A stretch of 11,956 bases of DNA from Thermoplasmata archaeon (GTDB lineage: Archaea; Thermoplasmatota; Thermoplasmata; Thermoplasmatales; Thermoplasmataceae), in contig JAKBQK010000024.1 in NCBI GenBank assembly GCA_021835265.1, forward strand, positions 1-11,956, given 5' to 3'. Position 1 is the stretch's first letter. Each line of letters starts with the position of its first letter. The notes beneath the pieces were generated by a model. That model was not told the origin of the DNA. It saw only the letters and a program-made list of their open reading frames with translations, and searched no databases. Both the position numbers and the translations under genes were made by a program. This document shows, piece after piece, positions 6,319-11,956 of this stretch.

Positions 6319-7248
6319 ATGACCTCAAAATTATTAAACGAGATTGTTGAAAAAATTAGAAAAGAACTGAAGGGTAAAGGTATACTTGCCTGCTCAGGGG
6401 GAACTGATAGTTCTGTTCTCGCTGTGGCCTCGAAACTGGCCGTAGGCGATCAAATTTTATCTATTTTTGTCGATACTGGTCTAATCCGGGAAGGAGAGAG
6501 GGAGAGGGTAGAGCTATTTTTTAAAAAATTTGGGATCAATTATAAGATTTTGGACGAATCTAAACTCTTCTTTGAGAAATTAAAAGGTATAGTAGATCCG
6601 GAGACAAAGAGAAAAGTAATTGGCCAGACCTTTATAGAACTATTCGAAAGAGAGGCTAAATTTTCAGAAGCTGAATTTCTTTTGCAGGGCACCATTGCCC
6701 CTGATTGGATAGAAAGTGGTGGTAAAAACAGAGATACCATTAAAAGTCATCACAATGTTGGTGGACTGCCAGAAAAAATGAATTTGAAACTTATAGAGCC
6801 GCTGAGAGATCTTTATAAGGATGATGTACGAGAACTCAGCGAGGAACTTGGTCTTAATAACAGTCTACAGCCCTTTCCCGGACCAGGACTGGCAGTCAGG
6901 GTAATCGGTGAAATAACAGGGGAAAAGGTTGAGATATTGAAAAAGGTAACCAGAATAGTAGAGGAGGAAATTGAAAGCTCAATGAAACCTGAAAACAGAC
7001 CATGGCAGTATTTTGCAGTCATCTTGCCAGTAAGGACGACAGGGGTGCATGGAGACAAAAGGTCCTATGGTAATACTGTAGCGATCAGGGCAATTGATTC
7101 AACAGATGCAATGACTGGAACATTTCACAAGTTTGAATGGGATTTTCTTGAGGAATTATCCACCAAAATCACAAATGAAGTACCATCAGTAAATAGAGTT
7201 GTGCTTGATATCACCGATAAACCTCCAGCAACCATTGAATGGGAATAA
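6319..7248 (+). CDS. guaAB: GMP synthase, ATP-pyrophosphatase subunit
   Basis: This subunit adenylates XMP with ATP and aminates it to GMP, using ammonia supplied by a separate glutaminase subunit (GuaAA) in most archaea; no GuaAA is in this window. The 309-aa length equals the archaeal subunit. Evidence: PP-loop SGGTDSS (26-32, Thr for the usual Val), [11 protein letters not shown] (50-60), [14 protein letters not shown] (122-135), [14 protein letters not shown] (141-154), [20 protein letters not shown] (160-179), [12 protein letters not shown] (184-195), and a C-terminal dimerisation domain with [13 protein letters not shown] and the terminal [13 protein letters not shown] that holds XMP-binding residues. 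The ATG at 6319 lies 4 nt after the membrane protein stop. It is the last gene of the operon and is followed by T-rich tracts. Confidence 0.96.
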   Translation: MTSKLLNEIVEKIRKELKGKGILACSGGTDSSVLAVASKLAVGDQILSIFVDTGLIREGERERVELFFKKFGINYKILDESKLFFEKLKGIVDPETKRKVIGQTFIELFEREAKFSEAEFLLQGTIAPDWIESGGKNRDTIKSHHNVGGLPEKMNLKLIEPLRDLYKDDVRELSEELGLNNSLQPFPGPGLAVRVIGEITGEKVEILKKVTRIVEEEIESSMKPENRPWQYFAVILPVRTTGVHGDKRSYGNTVAIRAIDSTDAMTGTFHKFEWDFLEELSTKITNEVPSVNRVVLDITDKPPATIEWE

Positions 7249-7270
7249 TTATTTTTTAAAGACTTTTTAA
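7249..7270 (+). terminator. T-tract terminator after guaAB
   Basis: Just after the guaAB stop come a run of six T (7252-7257) and a run of five T (7264-7268). Archaeal RNA polymerase terminates at such runs without a hairpin. The next gene downstream (rps2) has its own promoter, which fits termination here. Confidence 0.45.
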
Positions 7271-7375
7271 AGCATTATAATAAGGATTACCTATAAAAAA
7301 AGACTATTTACAAAAGCGATTAACTGGACAGACCATGTTAAAAATCTAATAATCTTCAGTAATTATACGTAAACC

Positions 7376-7385
7376 CATATATAGG
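7376..7385 (+). promoter_or_regulatory. TATA-like element for rps2
   Basis: CATATATAGG is centred near 7380. A transcript starting about 27 nt later, near 7407, would give the ATG at 7431 a leader of about 24 nt. That leader contains GAGATGAT (7419-7426), close to the archaeal Shine-Dalgarno sequence GAGGTGAT. Confidence 0.4.
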
Positions 7386-7430
7386 TTAAAGAGATAAACC
7401 CAAATCTTGACACCTAAAGAGATGATTGGA

Positions 7431-8030
7431 ATGGAAGAAGAGTTGCTAATATCAGAGGAGGAATATCAGAAATCAGGCGTACATATTGGTACCCAGGTTA
7501 AAACACAGGATATGGTGAAGTACATATTCAAGATTAGAAATGATGGACTGTACCTCCTTGATCTGAAGATTACAGATAAAATGCTTAAAATTGCTGGAAA
7601 AATGCTTTCCAGGATTGATCCCACTCAGATTCTTGTTGTGGCTCAGAGACAGTATGCGTTTAGACCTGTTACCAAGTTTTCAGAGGTTATAGGATCAAAG
7701 GCCATAGTTGGAAGGTTTATACCAGGAACATTAACAAATTACCAGCTTCCAACATATACAGAAACAAAGGCGATAGTAGTTACAGATCCTCTTGCAGATA
7801 CTCAGGTTATGAAGGAGGCAAAGGATGTTGGAGTTCCAATAATTGCTCTGTGTGACGCAAATAATAAAACAGATTTTGTAGATCTGGTCATACCAAGTAA
7901 TAACAAAGGTAGAAGATCATTAGCCCTTGTATACTGGCTACTTTCCAGAGAAATTCTGAAAAACAGAGGAGATATCAAATCATACGAAGAATTTAAATTT
8001 ACAATCGATGACTTCGAATCACAGATTTAA
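7431..8030 (+). CDS. rps2: Small ribosomal subunit protein uS2 (archaeal S2)
   Basis: Core component of the 30S subunit. The about 199-aa protein shows the archaeal S2 hallmarks: YQKSGVHIGTQ near the start, FKIRNDGLYLLDL, ILVVAQRQYAFRPVTKFSE, GRFIPGTLTNYQ, IVVTDPLADTQVMKEA, VPIIALCDANN and SNNKGRRSLALVYWLLSREIL. I prefer the ATG at 7431 (MEEELLISEEEY), which has the near-consensus Shine-Dalgarno GAGATGAT ending 4 nt upstream. The frame is also open to ATG 7422 and to TTG 7407 (207 aa). The TTG would be leaderless with respect to the TATA element at 7376, so it is not excluded. In many archaea rps2 sits in a cluster with rpoN/rpoK and enolase; here it stands alone with its own promoter. Its TAA stop shares TTAA with the convergent endA stop. 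Confidence 0.95.
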   Translation: MEEELLISEEEYQKSGVHIGTQVKTQDMVKYIFKIRNDGLYLLDLKITDKMLKIAGKMLSRIDPTQILVVAQRQYAFRPVTKFSEVIGSKAIVGRFIPGTLTNYQLPTYTETKAIVVTDPLADTQVMKEAKDVGVPIIALCDANNKTDFVDLVIPSNNKGRRSLALVYWLLSREILKNRGDIKSYEEFKFTIDDFESQI

Positions 8031-8962
8031 TCTCTTAAATTCATTTCCTGTATATTTTTTATTCTTCTTATTCTTATGAAGTGACACTTTTCGTCTTGAA
8101 TCATTGCAAAGATCATTTCTTTCCTGACTGAGGCTGCCAGCCTTACAGCCCTGCTGATTTCATACCATTCATTTTCTCCTTCGAGTACGTGAATCAGAAA
8201 ATCTGAATGATCATCCATGGAACCTTTGTAGGCTCTGAAGTTGCAGCCGTACTTGAATCCTGTTTTTACAATTAATCCACTTGAGATAAGTTTCCTATAA
8301 ACTCTTGATACCGGATCGCTGTTCTCTATTCCGTTTACGTAGTTCATCTCACCCTCTGATAATATCACCAGATCCTCAAGATGATCCCCCATCCAATCTG
8401 GTTTCATATCTTTAGTGTGTATACCTCTGCCTCCAATCTTTACTGGAGTTACTGATGGAAGTTCAGGTGTGTTATTTCCTTCAAGATTTACAGTGTCTGT
8501 GGTGTAATAAGTGATATCTCCATCGTCATCAACAGAGGCAATATTCTGTCCAGATATGGAAATCAACCAGCTACCATCGATCCTGCTTTTTTCCCGTATT
8601 GGGTAAATAATCCTTTTTACGCTCAATTTTTCGTTTTTCTTGGATATAATCAGACATTCATTTTCTATGGAAATCTTGGATCCTTCATTCTTCAGGTCAA
8701 GATATACTCTCCACATATACAGATCGTTTTCCTCAAATAATGTGTTTATGAGCGTCAATGAATCGTTATAAAATGGATTTACTGGTTTCAGTCTATTTCT
8801 GTAATATAGGAATAACATTTCAAATGGTTTTAAAATAATATTTCTTCCAGATATTACTCCCATATTGTACTTACTGTGGATATACTGGGCACTTTTTCCA
8901 TTTTCTATTGTAAACAGAATTGAATTGCATATAGCATAACTATCCTCTTTATCGTTTTCCAT
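8027..8962 (-). CDS. endA: tRNA-splicing endonuclease, two-repeat (alpha2) form
   Basis: Cuts introns out of precursor tRNAs at bulge-helix-bulge structures. The 311-aa length corresponds to the homodimeric alpha2 form, in which each chain carries two copies of the endonuclease unit. The first half is a degenerate structural copy (YNMGVISGRNIILKPFEMLF, about 32-51) and lacks the catalytic triad. The second half has the N-terminal subdomain (LVILSEGEMNYVNG, 198-211) and the catalytic nuclease domain: YGCNFRAY (238-245), DDHSDFLIH (250-258) and ASVRKEMIFA (277-286). By alignment from memory the triad is Tyr245, His252 and Lys281, so it looks active. The acidic DDDGD loop near 145-149 falls in the inter-domain region. 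The ATG at 8962 overlaps the last 14 nt of the upstream GTPase gene, implying coupled translation. Confidence 0.95.
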   Translation of the reverse strand: MENDKEDSYAICNSILFTIENGKSAQYIHSKYNMGVISGRNIILKPFEMLFLYYRNRLKPVNPFYNDSLTLINTLFEENDLYMWRVYLDLKNEGSKISIENECLIISKKNEKLSVKRIIYPIREKSRIDGSWLISISGQNIASVDDDGDITYYTTDTVNLEGNNTPELPSVTPVKIGGRGIHTKDMKPDWMGDHLEDLVILSEGEMNYVNGIENSDPVSRVYRKLISSGLIVKTGFKYGCNFRAYKGSMDDHSDFLIHVLEGENEWYEISRAVRLAASVRKEMIFAMIQDEKCHFIRIRRIKNIQEMNLRD

Positions 8963-9458
8963 TTATTCTTCCAATTAGGAGCCTTGATATACCGTTTACC
9001 ATATTATTTACTGTCTCTGGTTGCTTTGCGGATACCATATATAAGTTGAGTCCAAACTTTTTTGCCATTGGTTCGAGATCTTCTTTCCACGTTACTGCCT
9101 CATACTTTCTATCAACCTTATTTGCCGCAAGAATGAGAAGACCCTTTTTCTGAGAGTTTTTAATGAACTTTGTTACTTCTCCCTCGTTTAGTTTCTTTGT
9201 GACATCAACAACAATAATAATAGCCGAAGACCCCGCAAGTAACTTCTCGTTATCTGGAAAACCATCTATTTCCTGAAATATAAGCTCAGCGTGATAATTT
9301 TTTCCATCATCCTCAAATGAAACTTTTTTTCTTAGTAATCCCTTATTAATAAAACTTCCAGCTTCACTATCAAACACTATTCTTGATATTAAAGAGCTTT
9401 TACCGGATTCCGTGTCCCCAACCAAGCTGACTTTCCACATCAGCCTTCCTGAAATCAT
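8949..9458 (-). CDS. Ras-like small GTPase with altered switch regions
   Basis: A 169-aa single-domain GTP-binding protein of the Ras/Rab-like superfamily; it has no membrane segment, and the Arg/Lys-rich C-terminus (GRINGKR) shows no lipid-anchor motif. P-loop GDTESGKSS (14-22), G4 NKVD (113-116) and G5 SAK (143-145) are intact, so nucleotide binding is expected. Two elements differ from active GTPases. The switch I Thr position reads N-K-G (about 38-40). The G3 motif DxxGQ reads E-I-D-G-F (63-67), so both the magnesium-contacting Asp and the catalytic Gln are changed. Hydrolysis may be slow or depend on a partner. The start at 9458 fits a TATA-like element about 28 nt upstream; ATG 9440 (MWKVSLVGD) is an alternative. 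The gene overlaps endA by 14 nt, so it is probably cotranscribed with the endonuclease. Its role is unknown. Confidence 0.85.
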   Translation of the reverse strand: MISGRLMWKVSLVGDTESGKSSLISRIVFDSEAGSFINKGLLRKKVSFEDDGKNYHAELIFQEIDGFPDNEKLLAGSSAIIIVVDVTKKLNEGEVTKFIKNSQKKGLLILAANKVDRKYEAVTWKEDLEPMAKKFGLNLYMVSAKQPETVNNMVNGISRLLIGRINGKR

Positions 9459-9480
9459 CGGTCAACATTTTCTCCTTTGT

Positions 9481-9493
9481 TATAATATTTTTT
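9481..9493 (-). promoter_or_regulatory. TATA-like element for the GTPase/endA operon
   Basis: On the minus strand this reads AAAAAATATTATA, centred about 28 nt upstream of the ATG at 9458. It fits a leaderless transcript. Confidence 0.4.
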
Positions 9494-9673
9494 GTAATAG
9501 CACACTTTTTCTTAATTTTAAGCTGATTTTATCTCGATTCTTTAATTCGATGAATTTTGTCTTTCAATTTCAATTACAACCTTATTTTTGTGGAGATTCA
9601 AATGTTCTATTCACATTAATTTTCTCAATATAATTGCTCAATACTGGATGAGGTATATCTAGGTAAGACAAAT

Positions 9674-9690
9674 CTATAAATGAATTTATA
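9674..9690 (+). promoter_or_regulatory. TATA-like region for the aminotransferase operon
   Basis: CTATAAATGA followed by ATTTATA lies about 11-27 nt upstream of the ATG at 9701. The first element is at a suitable distance for a leaderless message. The rest of the 242-nt gap to the divergent GTPase gene is A/T rich and shows nothing else I can support. Confidence 0.4.
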
Positions 9691-9700
9691 ATATCTGTTT

Positions 9701-10897
9701 ATGAAATATAACTTTTCAGATGTTGTAAATAGAATGAAACCCTCTGAAATCAGAGAACTAAACAAAATGGCATCATCACCAGGGATAATATCACTGGGAG
9801 GAGGGATGCCAAGCCCGGAAACATTTCCTATCAAAGAACTGACAGAAATCATGGAATTTGTAATGAAAAATAATTCAGATCTGGCTCTGCAATATGGGAA
9901 TACATTAGGAATAAATCCTGTTAGGGAACAAATTACAAAAATGCTGGAAAAGACTGAAAACATAAAATGTAATATGGAAAATATAATTGTTAACTCCGGT
10001 TCACAGCAGGGTTTGTATGAATTGGGAACAGTGCTTGCAAATCCAGGAGATACAGTAATAACAGAGGAACCAACTTATGTAGGTGCTGTATCGGCCTTTT
10101 CAGCAAATGGATTAAAAATGGAGGGGATTCCTGTTGATCACAACGGAATGAAGGTTGAATTGCTTGAGGAAAAGATTAAGAAACTTATTTTAGAGGGTAG
10201 AAAACCAAGATTCATTTATGTCATACCAACATTCCAAAATCCAACTGGATACACCATGCCTGTGGAGAGAAGAAAGGTCCTTATTGAAATTTCAAAAAAG
10301 TATGAAATCCCTCTTGTGGAAGACAACCCATACGGTCAGTTGAGATATTATGGAGAATCTCTGCCTTGCATCAGATCCATGACAGGTGGAGAAGATGTAA
10401 TTTATCTTGGAACGTTTTCTAAAGTAATGACACCTGGTCTAAGGCTGGGATATACAATTGCTCCAGAACCTGTAATGGAAAAGTTTAATCTTATTAAGCA
10501 GGCACTTGATCTTGCAACAAACTCATTCTCTCAATATGTTGCCTATGAATACATTAAAATGGGGATAATCTACAAGCAGGTCGAACTGAATAAACAAATA
10601 TACAGGAAGAAAAGAGATGCAATTGTAAACGCCCTTGAGGCAAATATGTCTGATATTTCAACTTTCTCAGAACCCGAAGGTGGTATGTTTGTCTGGGTCA
10701 CACTAAATAAAAATGTAGATACGAAACAGATGATTCCACTTGCCATCAAAAATGGCGTAGCATATGTAAGTGGACAGGCATTTACAACAAATGGTACTCA
10801 AAAGTCATCAATGAGACTTAATTTCACATTTGGATCAGTAGAACAGCTTGAAGAGGGCATAAAGAGAATAAGGAAGACAATAAATGAATCAGCCTAG
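9701..10897 (+). CDS. PLP-dependent aminotransferase, class I/II (2-aminoadipate/aromatic type)
   Basis: A fold-type I aminotransferase of 398 aa, full length. Motifs: SLGGGMPSPETFP (31-43), QYGNTLGINPVREQI (64-78), NSGSQQGLYELG (98-109), PTYVGAVSAF (124-133), PTFQNPTGYTMPVERR (176-191), VEDNPYGQLRY (206-216; D208 and Y211 contact the cofactor), GTFSKVMTPGLRLGY (237-251; K241 forms the Schiff base, R248 holds the phosphate) and MRLNFTF (371-377; R372 binds the substrate carboxylate). This pattern is that of the LysN/Aro8/GntR-associated subgroup, whose members act on 2-aminoadipate, aromatic, branched-chain or other amino acids. The substrate cannot be fixed from the sequence. The gene has its own TATA-like element and overlaps the following adenylyltransferase gene by 14 nt. 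Confidence 0.92.
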   Translation: MKYNFSDVVNRMKPSEIRELNKMASSPGIISLGGGMPSPETFPIKELTEIMEFVMKNNSDLALQYGNTLGINPVREQITKMLEKTENIKCNMENIIVNSGSQQGLYELGTVLANPGDTVITEEPTYVGAVSAFSANGLKMEGIPVDHNGMKVELLEEKIKKLILEGRKPRFIYVIPTFQNPTGYTMPVERRKVLIEISKKYEIPLVEDNPYGQLRYYGESLPCIRSMTGGEDVIYLGTFSKVMTPGLRLGYTIAPEPVMEKFNLIKQALDLATNSFSQYVAYEYIKMGIIYKQVELNKQIYRKKRDAIVNALEANMSDISTFSEPEGGMFVWVTLNKNVDTKQMIPLAIKNGVAYVSGQAFTTNGTQKSSMRLNFTFGSVEQLEEGIKRIRKTINESA

Positions 10898-11831
10898 TAA
10901 GAAAGGAATTACCATTGTAGCGGGTACCTTTGGGCATCTGCATAAAGGTCATAAGGCCCTTCTGATGAGAGCTATTTCCACAAAAAAATTCATTATCGTT
11001 GGAATAACATCTGATGAATATGTGAAAAAGACCAAAAATTATAATGTGAGAGGTTACAAATCAAGAAGTGATTCTGTATATGAGTTTCTCAGAGAAAAGA
11101 ATGCAAATTTTACCATTAAGCCAATAGAAAATAATTCTGGCGATGCTGATAAAAATAAGGATTATACTGATATTATAGTATCTAAGGAAACAGAAGGAAG
11201 TGCCAGAATTTTAAACAATAAAAGATTGAAAAATGGGCTAAAACCAATGCATATACATACGGTAAACACAAAAATTGCAAATGACTTTTTTGTTTTAAGT
11301 TCGTCAAGAATTGACAGTGGCGAGATAGACGAGGAAGGAAAAAGGCTCAATCCCTTAAGAGTTTCAATTATCCTATCTAAGAATATCCAAAAAGCATACA
11401 GGGATTCAATTTTAAGATCGGTTTTTAAAAATTCTCCAATTTCAAGTAGCAAAGAAGTTAAAAATTCAGAAATATTTCCAGACTTTTCAGATTTTAAACG
11501 AACAAACAGCGGTAAAATAATGGATTTTGATTACCTGATTTTGATTTCTGAGGGCATCCTGCCCTATAGTAGGGGTTCCAGAAATAAGGTTTGTGTGCGA
11601 AGTTTTATTATTGACAAATACGGCACAGTAGGTGAGGGGGTAAGTAGCTCTATTGAAATGACAGAACAATTCTATTCAGCCTTTGTAAGGGGTAGCGATA
11701 AATTAAATATATTTAATCTGGAAAGCAGAGGATATTTCAGTAAAATGATTTTAGAGTCAGTAAAAAGCAGTTTGCAGTGCAGGACTAAGCCATGGGAATT
11801 TGGTGTTTTTGATAGGATACAATCGGTATAA
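10884..11831 (+). CDS. coaD: Phosphopantetheine adenylyltransferase fused to a DUF84-like domain
   Basis: Residues 1 to about 155 are an archaeal-type phosphopantetheine adenylyltransferase, the CoA-pathway enzyme that makes dephospho-CoA from 4'-phosphopantetheine and ATP. Evidence: GTFGHLHKGHKALL (14-27) with the HxGH nucleotidyltransferase motif, VGITSDEYVKK, IIVSKETEG (97-105) and the second nucleotide-binding motif LSSSRIDSGEIDEEG (138-152). Residues about 157-306 resemble DUF84/YjjX inosine/xanthosine triphosphatases: VSIILSKNIQKAY in place of the (T/S)TNPxK loop, DFDYLILISEGI (214-225) in place of the A-D-x-x-V-x-I-E-x-G-I strand, then SFIIDKYGTVGEGVS and FSKMILESVKSSL at the end. Key residues of that active site are changed and the ET-x2-GA-x-NR segment is missing, so the second domain looks inactive. 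The adenylyltransferase assignment is strong; the DUF84 assignment is moderate. The ATG at 10884 overlaps the aminotransferase gene by 14 nt. Confidence 0.85.
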   Translation: MNQPSKKGITIVAGTFGHLHKGHKALLMRAISTKKFIIVGITSDEYVKKTKNYNVRGYKSRSDSVYEFLREKNANFTIKPIENNSGDADKNKDYTDIIVSKETEGSARILNNKRLKNGLKPMHIHTVNTKIANDFFVLSSSRIDSGEIDEEGKRLNPLRVSIILSKNIQKAYRDSILRSVFKNSPISSSKEVKNSEIFPDFSDFKRTNSGKIMDFDYLILISEGILPYSRGSRNKVCVRSFIIDKYGTVGEGVSSSIEMTEQFYSAFVRGSDKLNIFNLESRGYFSKMILESVKSSLQCRTKPWEFGVFDRIQSV

Positions 11832-11878
11832 AAAAAACAATAGACATATTAATGTGAATTTAATGTTTAAACGATAAC

Positions 11879-11956
11879 ATGGTTACCAAAGAAGAAATAT
11901 TAGAAGCCCTTCAGGCTGTAGAGGACCCTGAAATAGGAATGGATGTGGTTAATCTA
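11879..11956 (+). CDS. MIP18/DUF59-family protein (5' end only)
   Basis: Only 26 codons are visible, but LEALQAVEDPEIGMDVVNL matches the opening of the MIP18/DUF59 family (SufT, PaaD and eukaryotic Cia2 relatives), whose members help Fe-S cluster assembly or delivery. The family's conserved D-P-E-I-G-x-x-x-V-N-L is complete; the downstream cysteine motif lies outside the window. The ATG at 11879 has an A/T-rich stretch (ACATATTAAT, 11844-11853) about 30 nt upstream. That element and the 47-nt gap after the preceding gene suggest its own promoter. Confidence 0.85.
   Translation, partial: MVTKEEILEALQAVEDPEIGMDVVNL

Noticed and set aside
6813..7058. Minus-strand open frame inside guaAB
   Set aside because: It lies opposite the invariant QPFPGPG region of GMP synthase, and its Ser/Thr-rich product is a shadow.
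7249..7430. Possible tRNA, C/D-box RNA or riboswitch in the guaAB-rps2 gap
   Set aside because: GATGAT near 7421 recalls a C box but is better explained as the rps2 ribosome-binding region; I see no matching D box, cloverleaf or known riboswitch core.
9625..9963. Minus-strand open frame opposite the aminotransferase start
   Set aside because: It overlaps the conserved N-terminal half of the aminotransferase on the other strand and shows no family resemblance.
1..11956. Mobile element, CRISPR array, toxin-antitoxin pair or defence island
   Set aside because: There are no transposase motifs, terminal inverted repeats, regularly spaced repeats, integrase or restriction/nuclease genes other than the tRNA-splicing endonuclease, and composition looks even across the window.

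Overview
The window is AT-rich, densely coded archaeal chromosome, most likely from the order Thermoplasmatales (the Ferroplasma/Cuniculiplasma/Thermoplasma neighbourhood; genus not resolved). The archaeal assignment rests on ABCE1, an archaeal uS2, a two-domain EndA tRNA-splicing endonuclease, a separate GMP synthase ATP-pyrophosphatase subunit, an archaeal-type phosphopantetheine adenylyltransferase and a small Ras-like GTPase. Several starts also have a TATA-like element about 24-33 nt upstream and almost no leader, the usual arrangement in Thermoplasmatales. The closer placement rests on a protein resembling the thermoplasmatal DUF6015 family and on a fusion of the adenylyltransferase with a DUF84-like domain; it is inference.

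Layout from left to right. (1) 1-1901, minus strand: a DUF6015-like gene followed 12 nt later by the ribosome-recycling ATPase ABCE1, whose 3' end lies outside the window. (2) About 2028-2354 is a non-coding gap with two inverted repeats. (3) 2355-5573: a dihydropteroate synthase homologue with a long N-terminal extension converges on, and overlaps, a Fur-family regulator. The regulator diverges from histidyl-tRNA synthetase, which converges on an unrecognised 144-aa protein. (4) 5746-7248, plus strand: a tight operon of a stand-alone Lrp/AsnC effector-binding domain, a three-helix membrane protein and the GMP synthase ATP-pyrophosphatase subunit. (5) 7431-8030: ribosomal protein uS2 with its own promoter, sharing its stop tetranucleotide with the convergent gene for the tRNA-splicing endonuclease. 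(6) 8027-9458, minus strand: a degenerate Ras-like GTPase overlapping the endonuclease gene. (7) 9701-11831, plus strand: a PLP aminotransferase overlapping a phosphopantetheine adenylyltransferase/DUF84-like fusion. (8) 11879 to the end: the start of a MIP18/DUF59-family gene.

Most of the content is core cell upkeep: translation (ABCE1, uS2, HisRS, EndA), cofactors (folate/pterin, CoA, possibly Fe-S) and GMP synthesis. I see no tRNA, rRNA, CRISPR array, transposase, prophage or other accessory system, and nothing that I would call a clearly new system. The best leads are the apparently inactivated NTPase-like domain fused to the CoA enzyme, the unexplained N-terminal extension of the dihydropteroate synthase, the effector-sensor/membrane-protein/GMP synthase operon, the GTPase with altered switch residues, and the small palindromes at promoters.
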